DNA of 64,000 nucleotides from Amnibacterium sp. (GTDB lineage: Bacteria > Actinomycetota > Actinomycetes > Actinomycetales > Microbacteriaceae). The stretch is taken from positions 1 to 64,000 of the forward strand of contig JAICSU010000002.1 in assembly GCA_025936735.1 (NCBI GenBank). The letters are read 5' to 3'. Below, in pieces: positions 16,391 through 24,739 of the stretch; within the stretch, counting starts at the first letter, position 1, and each line of letters begins with the position of its first letter. The translations under genes were made by a program, and so were the position numbers. The notes below the pieces were generated by a model. That model saw nothing but the letters and a program-made list of their open reading frames with translations, was not told the DNA's origin and did no database searches.

Positions 16391-17158
16391 GTGGAGGACG
16401 ACCGAACGGGAGCCGGCTGGCTCGGTCTCGAGACCAGTCGGGTGCTCGTCGCGGGCGCGGGAGGCATCGGCGCCGCCTGTGCCAGCGCCTTCGCGGAGGC
16501 CGGAGCCCGCGTCGCCGTGGTGGACCGCAGCGCGGAAGCTCTGGCGGAGCTCGCCGCGTCCTTCCCCGGCGACCTCGTGGCCATCCAGGCCGACCTCACG
16601 GAGCACGGGGCCGGAGCGCGCGTGGTGGGCGACGTGCTCGAGCGACTCGGTGGCCTCGACGTGCTGCTCCACGCGGTCGGCATCAACGACCGCCGGCCGA
16701 TCCTCGACTTCACCGAGGACGAGTGGGACCGGATCCTCCAGGTCAACCTCACGACCCTCTTCGGCCTCGCGCAGGCGGCTGGGCGGCACATGGTCGAGCG
16801 GCGCTCGGGCCGGGTGCTCGCGCTCTCCTCGGTCTCCGGGCTGCTCGCCCACCACTCGCACGGCCCGTACGCCGCGTCGAAGGGCGGGATCAACCAGCTG
16901 CTGCGGGTGATGGCCCGCGAGTGGGCGCCGTACGGAGTGACGGTCAACGCGCTCGCACCCGGCTACATCGAGACGCCGCTCACCGCGCACCACCTCGCGC
17001 AGCCCGGCAAGCGCGACGAGCTCGAGTCCCAGGTGCCCGCCGGGCGCCTCGGCACCCCCGGGGAGCTCACCGGGCCGGCGCTCTTCCTCTCGTCGCGCCA
17101 CGCGCAGTTCATCACCGGGCACGTGCTGTACATCGACGGGGGCCGCACGCTCGTCTGA
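16391..17158 (+). CDS. Short-chain dehydrogenase/reductase 1
   Basis: A 255-residue classical SDR. The cofactor motif GAGGIGAA is at residues 22-29, catalytic Ser147, Tyr160 and Lys164 (YAASK) are present, and the C-terminal APGYIETPL completes the pattern. It oxidises or reduces a secondary alcohol/ketone with NAD(P). The common TGxxxGxG threonine is replaced: the start reads VLVAGAGGIG. GTG 16391 has AAGGAG 7 nt upstream. It is the first gene of a six-gene operon with two FAH hydrolases, which suggests that it makes a diketo acid for them. Confidence 0.88.
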   Translation: MEDDRTGAGWLGLETSRVLVAGAGGIGAACASAFAEAGARVAVVDRSAEALAELAASFPGDLVAIQADLTEHGAGARVVGDVLERLGGLDVLLHAVGINDRRPILDFTEDEWDRILQVNLTTLFGLAQAAGRHMVERRSGRVLALSSVSGLLAHHSHGPYAASKGGINQLLRVMAREWAPYGVTVNALAPGYIETPLTAHHLAQPGKRDELESQVPAGRLGTPGELTGPALFLSSRHAQFITGHVLYIDGGRTLV

Positions 17159-17192
17159 GCGCGGCCGACCACTCACACGAAGGAGTCGACTT

Positions 17193-17987
17193 GTGACGGA
17201 AGCGGAGGGCGCGCGGATCTTCCCGCGGTTCGCCGGCAAGACCGTGCTCGTGACCGGAGCCGGGACAGGGGTCGGGGCGGAGGTCGCGGTGCGCGCGGCG
17301 CAGGAGGGGGCGCGGGTCGCCATCCACTACCGCAGCTCGAAGGCCGGCGCCGAGGAGACGCTGCGGCGCGTGCGGGAAGCCGGGCAGGAGGGCGTGCTCG
17401 TCCAGGCCGACATCTCGTCCTGGGACCAGATCAAGCGGATGGCGAACGAGGTCTGGGAGGCGTTCGGCGGCCTCGACGTCCTCGTCAACAACGTCGGCGA
17501 CGTCTCGAGCGAGCAGATGTCGTGGCGTGAGCTGACCCAGGAGGCGCTCGACGCGGTGGTCGACGTCGACGTGAAAGGCACTCTGCTCATGACGCACGAG
17601 TTCGGCGAGCGGATGCTCGAGCAGGGCCACGGCAGCATCATCAATGTCGGCTCCACCGTCATCGTGCGCGGCTCGCCCCGCGCCCCCCAGTACGCCGCGG
17701 CCAAGTACGCGATCCTCGGCATCACCAAGTCCTACGCGAAGGTGCTCGCACCCGCCGTCCGGGTGAACACGTTCGCGCCCGGCTTCATGGAGACCGAGCG
17801 GCTGCTGAACCGCGCGGACTGGAAGAGCGGCCGCCGCGAGGTGCTGCTGTCGCAGACGCCGATGGGCGTCATCCCGCCGCCCGAGTTCGTGGCGGGGACG
17901 TGCCTCTGGCTCGCCACCGAGGAGGCGGCCCATCTCACGGGCTCGTACCTGCTCGCCGACGGCGGCTTCAACATGGTCGGCGCCTGA
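17193..17987 (+). CDS. Short-chain dehydrogenase/reductase 2
   Basis: A 264-residue classical SDR. The cofactor motif TGAGTGVG is at residues 21-28, NNVG follows at 99-102, and catalytic Ser154, Tyr167 and Lys171 are intact. RBS AAGGAG (17180-17185) supports GTG 17193. The two SDRs of this operon differ clearly in sequence, so they probably act at separate steps or on different stereochemistry. The natural partner step is hydrolysis of the resulting diketo compound by the FAH proteins that follow. Confidence 0.88.
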   Translation: MTEAEGARIFPRFAGKTVLVTGAGTGVGAEVAVRAAQEGARVAIHYRSSKAGAEETLRRVREAGQEGVLVQADISSWDQIKRMANEVWEAFGGLDVLVNNVGDVSSEQMSWRELTQEALDAVVDVDVKGTLLMTHEFGERMLEQGHGSIINVGSTVIVRGSPRAPQYAAAKYAILGITKSYAKVLAPAVRVNTFAPGFMETERLLNRADWKSGRREVLLSQTPMGVIPPPEFVAGTCLWLATEEAAHLTGSYLLADGGFNMVGA

Positions 17988-18017
17988 CGCCCATCCGGAC
18001 GAGGAAGTAGGAACAGC

Positions 18018-18899
18018 ATGAAGCTCATCACATTCGACGAGGGCCGCGTCGCCCGGCTCGAGGGCGACGACGTCATCGAGCTCGACGTGCCGTCCACCCG
18101 CGAGTACTTCGAGCGCGGCGGCGAGGTGCGCGAGACGGGGGAGCGCCTGCGGCTGCAGGACGTCCGGCTGCGCGCCCCCATCCGGCCGAAGAAGTTCTTC
18201 CACACCGCGGGCAACTTCGCCTCGCATCACGAGGAGCTGACGGCGGTCAACTGGTCGCATCCGGTGCACAAGGGAATCGTGTTCTTCCAGAACGTCGACG
18301 CGATCATCGGCCCGGACGACGACATCGTCTACCCCGCGACCCTGACTAAGGAGATGGACTACGAGCTGGAGCTCGCCGTGGTGATCGGCAAGGCGGGCAA
18401 GTTCTTCGGACCCGACGAGGCCGAGTCCTACATCGCCGGCTTCACCGTGTTCAACGACATCACCGCGCGCGACATCCAGCGCCGCGAGATGCAGTCGGGC
18501 GTCTTCTCGTTCAGCAAGGGCATCGACACCTTCTGCCCGATCGGCCCGTGGATCGTGACGGCGGACGAGATCGACGACTACCAGCAGCTCGCCATGCGCC
18601 TCCGCGTGAACGGCGAGGTGCGTCAGACCGGCAACACGAACGACATGAAGCTGACGCTGCCGCAGCTGATCTCGTACCACTCCCCGCAGGGCTACAGCGC
18701 GGGCGACCTCATCACGACCGGCACCGTGTCCGGCGTGGCCGCCGTCCAGCCGAACCCCTTCGACTTCTACCTGCGGCCCGGCGACGTGGTCGAGGCGGAG
18801 ATCGACGGCGTGGGAACGCTGCGCAACCGCGTGGTCACGTGGGAGGACGCGTACGGGGAGCCGGAGCCCACGGCGGCGAACGCCGCATCCGCCCTGTGA
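18018..18899 (+). CDS. Fumarylacetoacetate hydrolase family protein 1
   Basis: A 293-residue FAH-fold protein. The metal-binding acidic motifs are visible as EMDYELELAVVIGKAG and FTVFNDITARDIQRREM, followed by KGIDTFCPIGPWIVT. Such enzymes hydrolyse C-C bonds of diketo acids or decarboxylate/hydrate related acids, usually with Mg or Mn. It follows SDR2 by 30 bp and precedes a second FAH paralogue by 10 bp. Possible substrates include 2,4-diketo-3-deoxy sugar acids or ring-opened aromatic products; the sequence does not choose between them. Confidence 0.88.
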   Translation: MKLITFDEGRVARLEGDDVIELDVPSTREYFERGGEVRETGERLRLQDVRLRAPIRPKKFFHTAGNFASHHEELTAVNWSHPVHKGIVFFQNVDAIIGPDDDIVYPATLTKEMDYELELAVVIGKAGKFFGPDEAESYIAGFTVFNDITARDIQRREMQSGVFSFSKGIDTFCPIGPWIVTADEIDDYQQLAMRLRVNGEVRQTGNTNDMKLTLPQLISYHSPQGYSAGDLITTGTVSGVAAVQPNPFDFYLRPGDVVEAEIDGVGTLRNRVVTWEDAYGEPEPTAANAASAL

Positions 18900-18909
18900 G
18901 GGCGGCACT

Positions 18910-19764
18910 GTGAGGCTCGGGAACGCCGGCGGCCGCCTCCTCCTCGTCCGTGGGGAGGACCGGGGGATCGATGTGGCCGTCGCCAGCGGCGGCCGCTTCG
19001 GTCCGGACCCGCACGACGCGCTCGACCGGTGGGCCGAGTTCGCGGCCTGGGCGGCCGCCTGCACCGCGGAACCGGACGTGACGTTCACGCCCGCCGAGCT
19101 GGGACCGCCCGTCCCGCGCCCCGCGCAGGTGTTCGCGATCGGGATCAACTACCGGGAGCATGCGGACGAGGCGGGCTACCCGCCCGCGAGCATGCCGGTC
19201 ACCTTCACCAAGTTCCCGACCTGCCTCACGGGCCCGGACGCGGTCGTCGAGCTGCCCACGCCGACCGTCGACTGGGAGGTCGAGCTCGTCGTGGCGATCG
19301 GACTCCGCGCGGAGCGGGTCGGACGGGCGGACGCCTGGGCGCACGTCGCGGGCCTGACCGTCGGCCAGGACCTCTCCGAGCGCACCAGCCAGCTCGAGGG
19401 CACGCGACCGCAGTTCAGCCTCGCGAAGTCGTATCCGGGCTTCGGCCCCACCGGCCCGTGGCTCGTGACGCCCGACGAGCTCGACGACCCCGCTGATCTC
19501 GCGATCTCCTGCTCCCTCGGCGACGAGGTCCTGCAGGAGAGCCGCACCTCGCGGATGATCTACGACATCCCCGAGCTGATCGCGCGCCTCTCGGCGGTCT
19601 GCCCGCTGCTCCCCGGGGACCTGATCTTCACCGGCACCCCCTCCGGGATCGGCAACGCCCGCACGCCGAAGCGCTTCCTCGTCGGCGGCGACGTGCTCAC
19701 CACGACCATCGAGGGGCTCGGATCGCTCCGCACGCGGTTCACCGGCCCGAGGGAGGCGGCATGA
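18910..19764 (+). CDS. Fumarylacetoacetate hydrolase family protein 2
   Basis: A 284-residue FAH-fold protein, only distantly similar to its neighbour. It has the motifs FAIGINYREHADEAG, the acidic cluster DWEVELVVAIG, GLTVGQDLSERTSQ and the late GDLIFTGTPSGIG. The first 90 residues form the FAH N-terminal domain. GTG 18910 lies 10 bp after FAH1, and the gene ends in an ATGA overlap with the esterase. Two adjacent FAH paralogues suggest either successive hydrolysis steps or two substrate isomers. Confidence 0.88.
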   Translation: MRLGNAGGRLLLVRGEDRGIDVAVASGGRFGPDPHDALDRWAEFAAWAAACTAEPDVTFTPAELGPPVPRPAQVFAIGINYREHADEAGYPPASMPVTFTKFPTCLTGPDAVVELPTPTVDWEVELVVAIGLRAERVGRADAWAHVAGLTVGQDLSERTSQLEGTRPQFSLAKSYPGFGPTGPWLVTPDELDDPADLAISCSLGDEVLQESRTSRMIYDIPELIARLSAVCPLLPGDLIFTGTPSGIGNARTPKRFLVGGDVLTTTIEGLGSLRTRFTGPREAA

Positions 19765-20660
19765 GCGAGCCGTACGACCTGGCGCTGCGCGCCCCGGACC
19801 ACGACTTCCGGATCCGCGTGTACCCGGCCGCCGAGCCGACCGGCGCTGCGCTCGTCTGGCTGCACGGGGGCGCGTTCATGTTCGGCACGATCGACATGCC
19901 GGAGGCGGACGAGGTCGCTCGGCGGCTCGCCGCGCTCGGGGTGCCGGTCGTCTCCGTCGACTACACCCTCGCGCCGCTCGCCGCGCTGCCCGAGTACCCG
20001 GAGGACCCGCCGGAGGGCATGCCGTCGCCGGAGCAGATCCGGGCGGAGCTCGCCGCCGCCGGCCCGCGGGCCCGCTTCCCCGTGGCGTCGCTGCAGACCG
20101 TCGCCGCCTTCGACTGGGCCGTCGAGCACGCCGCCCAGCTGGGCGCCGATCCGAGCCGGATCGCGCTCGGCGGCGCCAGCGCGGGCGGCAACCTCGCGGC
20201 CGGGGCCGCCGTACGGCTGCGCGACCGCGGCGACGCTGCGCCGGTCGTCCTGCTGCTCGCCTACCCGGTGCTCCACCGCGTCCTGCCCGACGCGGACGAG
20301 GAGCTGCTCGGCCTGCTCGAGGGGCTTCCCGAGCCGCTCACCTTTCCGCCGGACGAGGTGCGGGCGTTGAACCTGAATTATGTGGGGGACGAGGAGCTCC
20401 TCGTAGACCCGGCCGCCTTCCCCGCGGGTCACGACGCCCGTGGACTGCCGCGGACGGTCCTGGTGACCGCCGACAGAGACCGGCTGCGCAGCTCCGCCGA
20501 GGCTTTCGCCGCCGAGCTGGCCGTCGCCGGCGTCGACGTGGTCCTGCAGCGGGAGCACACCGCCCTGCACGGATTCCTGAACGAGGTCGGGCATCCGGCC
20601 GCCACCCGCGCGATCCGGCGGTTCGCGTCCGAGCTCGACCAGACCAGGAGCACCCCGTGA
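19761..20660 (+). CDS. Alpha/beta-hydrolase (HSL-family esterase)
   Basis: A 299-residue esterase of the hormone-sensitive-lipase type. It has HGGAF at residues 35-39 for the oxyanion hole, nucleophile Ser140 in GASAGG, and C-terminal Asp/His around TADRDRL and HGFLN. It is co-translated with FAH2 (ATGA) and with the GH1 gene (GTGA at 20657). In this operon it may deacylate acylated glycosides or open a lactone before the FAH step; that is inference from context. Confidence 0.86.
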   Translation: MSEPYDLALRAPDHDFRIRVYPAAEPTGAALVWLHGGAFMFGTIDMPEADEVARRLAALGVPVVSVDYTLAPLAALPEYPEDPPEGMPSPEQIRAELAAAGPRARFPVASLQTVAAFDWAVEHAAQLGADPSRIALGGASAGGNLAAGAAVRLRDRGDAAPVVLLLAYPVLHRVLPDADEELLGLLEGLPEPLTFPPDEVRALNLNYVGDEELLVDPAAFPAGHDARGLPRTVLVTADRDRLRSSAEAFAAELAVAGVDVVLQREHTALHGFLNEVGHPAATRAIRRFASELDQTRSTP

Positions 20661-21901
20661 CCGATCGACCCTTTCCCGCCGACTTCCTCTGGGGCGTGGC
20701 GACCGCCGGCCACCAGAACGAGGGCGACAACACGACCAGCGACACCTGGTTCCTCGAGCACGTGTCCCCGACGATCTTCCGGGAGCCCTCCGGGAGGGCC
20801 TGCGACGGCTGGCACCGCTGGCCGGAGGACCTGGACCTCGCGGCCGCGATGTCCCTGAACGCGTACCGGTTCTCCGTCGAGTGGGCCCGGGTGGAGCCCG
20901 AGGAGGGCCGGTTCGACGAGGCGGCGCTCGACCACTACGAGGCCCTCGTCGACGGGTGCCTCGAGCGGGAGCTGGCGCCGGTCGTCACCTTCAACCACTT
21001 CACGGCGCCCCACTGGTTCGCCGCGAAGGGCGGCATGCTCGCGGACGACGCCGCCGACCGCTTCGCCCGGTACTGCGACGCGGTGATGGCACGGTTCGGC
21101 GACCGGATCGCGTTCGCCCTCACCCTGAACGAGCCGAACCTGCCGCGGCTGCTCGCGTGGGTGCTGCCCGACGCGGTGGTCGACATCACCCGGGCCACGC
21201 TGCGAGCCGCATCGGAGGCGGCGGGGGTCCCGCGCTACCGCGCGTCGAACGTCGTGCAGCCGGAGGACTACGAGGCCATCGAGGACGGGCTGACCCGGGC
21301 GCATGTCGCGGGGAAGGCGGCGATCAAGGCGCGCCGGCCCGACCTGCCCGTCGGCTTCTCGATCGCGATGGTCGACGATGTCGCCGCGCCCGGTGGCGAG
21401 GCGCTGCGCGACCGGAAGCGGGACGAGGTCTACGGGCGCTGGCTCAACCTCGCGCGTGACGACGACTTCGTGGGCGTGCAGAACTACGAGCGGGTCGTCT
21501 ACGGCCCGGACGGTCCGGTAGCCGCGCCCGAGGGCGCGGTGCTGAACGAGATGGGCTCGGCGGTGGAGCCGGCCTCCCTCGGCGGAGCGGTGCGATACGC
21601 CCACCACAGAACGGGCGTACCCGTGTTCGTCACCGAGCACGGCGTCGGCACCGAGGACGACGCGATCCGTGTCGGCTTCCTCCGGCCGTCCCTCGACGGG
21701 CTCGCCGACGCGATGGCGGACGGCGTTCCCGTGCTGGGGTACTGCCACTGGACCCACCTCGACAACTTCGAGTGGGTCGGCGGATACGGGCCCAAGCTCG
21801 GCCTGCATGCCGTCGACCGCGCGACGTTCGAGCGCACGCCGAAACCGAGCGCCGCGGAGTACGGCCGACTCGTCGAGCAGCACCGCAGGCCCCGGACCTG
21901 A
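20657..21901 (+). CDS. GH1 beta-glycosidase
   Basis: A 414-residue glycoside hydrolase family 1 enzyme, slightly shorter than the usual 440-470. The N-terminal FPADFLWGVATAGHQNEGDN binds the glycone. The acid/base Glu159 is in TLNEPN and the nucleophile Glu327 is in VTEHGVG. The nucleophile motif is normally TENG; here His replaces Asn. There is no signal peptide, so it acts on imported glycosides. It ends the SDR/FAH operon, which links that pathway to a beta-glycoside. The substrate could be a phenolic glucoside such as isoquercitrin, but this is unproven. Confidence 0.9.
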   Translation: MTDRPFPADFLWGVATAGHQNEGDNTTSDTWFLEHVSPTIFREPSGRACDGWHRWPEDLDLAAAMSLNAYRFSVEWARVEPEEGRFDEAALDHYEALVDGCLERELAPVVTFNHFTAPHWFAAKGGMLADDAADRFARYCDAVMARFGDRIAFALTLNEPNLPRLLAWVLPDAVVDITRATLRAASEAAGVPRYRASNVVQPEDYEAIEDGLTRAHVAGKAAIKARRPDLPVGFSIAMVDDVAAPGGEALRDRKRDEVYGRWLNLARDDDFVGVQNYERVVYGPDGPVAAPEGAVLNEMGSAVEPASLGGAVRYAHHRTGVPVFVTEHGVGTEDDAIRVGFLRPSLDGLADAMADGVPVLGYCHWTHLDNFEWVGGYGPKLGLHAVDRATFERTPKPSAAEYGRLVEQHRRPRT

Positions 21902-22008
21902 TCCGCGAGCCCTCGGGGCCGCGCCGGGTCCGCAGCCCTCGTTGGGGGCCGTGCGGGGAGCCGTCGGCCTCCTCAGCGTGTCGCCACGACGGCGCCACAT
22001 CCGGAGCG

Positions 22009-22057
22009 CTTTCGCATCATGAAAGCCCTTTTCAAAAACGAGCCAACCTGGTAGAAC
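22009..22057 (+). promoter_or_regulatory. Composite operator B and possible promoter of the peptide-type ABC operon
   Basis: Read on the minus strand, 22035-22009 is TTGAAA-AGGG-CTTTC-N7-GAAAG, the same composite element as at 16348 and 31472. GCTTTC-N7-GAAAGC (22008-22026) is a perfect palindrome. A weak promoter, -35 TTTTCA (22029-22034), 17 nt and -10 TAGAAC (22052-22057), overlaps it. The element is certain; the promoter is tentative. Confidence 0.6.
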
Positions 22058-22134
22058 CGTCCGGGACATCCCGTAGCACCTCGGTGCGGCGGCACTCAGC
22101 ACACGATCTGCGCAAGGCGAAGGAGCCCATCCCC

Positions 22135-23721
22135 ATGAACCGACCCCTACCGCTTCTGGCGGAGCCGAAGCGCTCGGCCTGGTTCCGTGCCGGCGCCGCA
22201 GCGGCGATCGTCGCGATGTCCGCGGGCCTGACCGCGTGCTCGGGTGCCGGCGGTTCCGGCAGCGCCGACGCGTCCGCCACCTCGAAGGTGACCATCGGCG
22301 AGAACGCGGATGCGGCCCCGAACGGTTACGACCCGATGCTGTACTCGGCGGGACAGTTCAACTTCTTCGCCGGTCTCTACGACTCGCTCTTCGTCACGGA
22401 CGCCACGGGCGCCGTCAAGCCGAGCCTGGTCTCCTCGTTCACGAGCAGCAAGGACAACAAGACCCTCACGCTGAAGCTGCGCTCCGGTGTCAGCTTCACG
22501 GACGGCTCCAAGCTCACGGCCGCGCTCGTCAAGCAGAACCTCGATCGGCGCTCCGACTCGACGCTTGCCGCGTACGGCCAGATCTCGAAGACCGGCAGCA
22601 GCGCGATCACGAACATCGCGACGCCCGACTCCAGCACGGTGGTGATCAGCTGGGCGCAGCCGCAGGCGAACGGCGGGAGCGCCCTCGCCGACGAGCCGGG
22701 CGTCATCGTCGGCAGCAAGGGGCTCGCGAACCCCTCCTCGCTGAAGACCGCCCCCGACGGCTCCGGCCCGTACACGCTCGCCACCTCCGGGACCACGCGC
22801 GGCAGCAGCTACACGCTGACCAAGAACACGAAGGCGTGGAACGCCAAGGCGTTCCCGTACAGCACGGTGGTGTTCAAGGTCATCACCAACCCCCAGGCGC
22901 TCGCGAACGCGGTCGCATCGGGCCAGGTCGACCTCGCCGGGCAGCTGGACGGCACCACATTGGGCGTCGTCAAGGGGAAGAAGACCCTCACGCAGGTCGG
23001 CGGCACCATCGTCGGCTTCCCGGTGGCGGACAAGCTCGGCAAGACGAACCCCGCGTTCGCGAAGGTGGCCGTGCGTCAGGCGCTCAGCTACGCGATCGAC
23101 CGCGCGACGGTCGTGAAGGACCTGCACCCTGGCGCGAAGGCGACGGCGCAGCTGTTCCCGTCGACCGCCGTCGGGTTCGACCCGGCCCTGAACACCGCCT
23201 ACGCGTACAACCCCGCGAAGGCGAAGCAGCTTCTCGCGAGCGCCGGCTACCCGAACGGGTTCACGATCAAGCTCACCGTGCTCGGCTCGCCGACGAACGA
23301 CGAGATCGCCGTGCAGCAGCAGTGGGCGAAGGTCGGCGTGAAGCTCGCCTTCGTCACCGCCACCTCGACGGATGCGGTCTTCGCCGCGGCACAGACCCAG
23401 CCGCTCCTGTTCGGGCCGTTCAGCATCGGCTCCAACCCGGCCGGCTTCGTCGCGGGCGTCGTCTACGGGGGCTTCATGAACCTGCAGCACGCGACCGACC
23501 CGAAGATCCAGGCGGCGCTCGGCGGCGCGCTCGGCGCGACGGGGGCCGCCCAGAAGACAGCTCTCACGCAGCTGAACGCGGCGATCACGAACGACGGCTG
23601 GTACATCCCGATCTACGAGTCGTTCAACTACTTCGGGTACGACGCGAAGAAGGTCGCGAAGCCGGCGCTGTACGCCAACTACGGTCAGATCGTGCTCTCG
23701 AGCGTGAAGCCCGCGAGCTGA
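22135..23721 (+). CDS. ABC importer substrate-binding lipoprotein (family 5, DppA-like)
   Basis: A 528-residue lipoprotein. A hydrophobic signal segment ends in LTACS, so Cys35 should be lipidated. The body is the large family-5 solute-binding fold (YSAGQFNFFAGLYDSL, SFTDGSKLTAALVKQNLDR, RQALSYAIDR). Such proteins bind oligopeptides, nickel or, in many actinobacteria, oligosaccharides and glycosides. ATG 22135 is supported by AAGGAG at 22120-22125. It starts an operon with one permease, a permease-ATPase fusion, an ATPase and a nucleoside-hydrolase-like protein. Confidence 0.92.
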   Translation: MNRPLPLLAEPKRSAWFRAGAAAAIVAMSAGLTACSGAGGSGSADASATSKVTIGENADAAPNGYDPMLYSAGQFNFFAGLYDSLFVTDATGAVKPSLVSSFTSSKDNKTLTLKLRSGVSFTDGSKLTAALVKQNLDRRSDSTLAAYGQISKTGSSAITNIATPDSSTVVISWAQPQANGGSALADEPGVIVGSKGLANPSSLKTAPDGSGPYTLATSGTTRGSSYTLTKNTKAWNAKAFPYSTVVFKVITNPQALANAVASGQVDLAGQLDGTTLGVVKGKKTLTQVGGTIVGFPVADKLGKTNPAFAKVAVRQALSYAIDRATVVKDLHPGAKATAQLFPSTAVGFDPALNTAYAYNPAKAKQLLASAGYPNGFTIKLTVLGSPTNDEIAVQQQWAKVGVKLAFVTATSTDAVFAAAQTQPLLFGPFSIGSNPAGFVAGVVYGGFMNLQHATDPKIQAALGGALGATGAAQKTALTQLNAAITNDGWYIPIYESFNYFGYDAKKVAKPALYANYGQIVLSSVKPAS

Positions 23722-23797
23722 TCCTCACCGGGGCGGTCCGCGACGCGGGCCGCCCCGTCCTCGGCGACGACGCTGAAGTAGAGAGAGGGGGGCGACG

Positions 23798-24739
23798 ATG
23801 CTCTCGTACGTGGGCCGGCGCCTCGCGCTGGCGGTCGGCACGGTTCTCGCAGCGGTGGTGATCAGCTTCCTGCTCGTCCACGCCACGCCCGGCAGCCCCG
23901 GCGCGGTGGTGCTCGGGCCGAGCGGGACCGCGGCGCAGATCGCCGCGAAGAACCACGAGCTCGGCTGGGACCGACCCCTGGTCGTGCAGTTCGCCGACTA
24001 CCTGGGCCACCTGATCCGCGGGGATCTCGGGACCTCGTTGATCGACGGTCGCTCCATCGCGGGAGACCTGGGTGCACGCCTGCCCGTCACCGCATCGATC
24101 GCCGTGCTCGCGACGCTGCTGTCCGGCGTGCTGGGCGTGGTGCTCGGGGTGACGGCGGCCGTGCGCGGCGGCGTGCTCGCCCGCGTCATCGGCACCGGCA
24201 GCGGGATCGCCCTCAGCCTGCCCGCGTTCTGGGTGGGCATCCTCTTCGTCTACGTGCTCGCCCTGCAGCTCGGCCTGCTGCCGGCGACCGGGTACGTCCC
24301 CTTCACCGAGAACCCCGTCGGATGGCTCGGCAGCCTGCTGCTGCCCGTGCTCGCCCTGACGGTCGGCGGCGCGGCGATCATCGCCCGCACCGCCGCCGCC
24401 GGGATGCGAGACGCCCTCGCGCAGGAGCACATCCGCACGCTGCGCGCGCTCGGTACCCCGACGTGGCGGATCCGCTACATCCACGCGCTGCGCTTCGCGA
24501 GCGTGCCGGTCGTCTCCGTGCTCGGCATCCAGTTCATCGGGCTCTTCGGCGGTTCGGTGATCATCGAGAACCTCTTCGCTCTGCCCGGCCTCGGGCAGGC
24601 CAGTCAGGCGGCCGTGTCCGCCCACGACTTCCCCGCCCTGATCGGGGTCGTCGTCGTCGCGACCGTCGTCGTGGTCGTCACCAACCTGCTGCTCGACCTC
24701 GTGGTCGCGGCGCTCGATCCGAAGGTCCGTACCGCATGA
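23798..24739 (+). CDS. ABC importer permease (DppB-like)
   Basis: A 313-residue membrane protein with six predicted helices. The first is near residues 10-28. The DppB-type N-terminal region (GDLGTSLIDGRSI) and the C-terminal coupling stretch EHIRTLRALGTPTWRIRYIHALR, followed by GLFGGSVIIENLFALPGLGQ, are typical of family-5 transporters. It pairs with the membrane half of the next protein. It ends in an ATGA overlap with the fusion gene. Confidence 0.92.
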   Translation: MLSYVGRRLALAVGTVLAAVVISFLLVHATPGSPGAVVLGPSGTAAQIAAKNHELGWDRPLVVQFADYLGHLIRGDLGTSLIDGRSIAGDLGARLPVTASIAVLATLLSGVLGVVLGVTAAVRGGVLARVIGTGSGIALSLPAFWVGILFVYVLALQLGLLPATGYVPFTENPVGWLGSLLLPVLALTVGGAAIIARTAAAGMRDALAQEHIRTLRALGTPTWRIRYIHALRFASVPVVSVLGIQFIGLFGGSVIIENLFALPGLGQASQAAVSAHDFPALIGVVVVATVVVVVTNLLLDLVVAALDPKVRTA

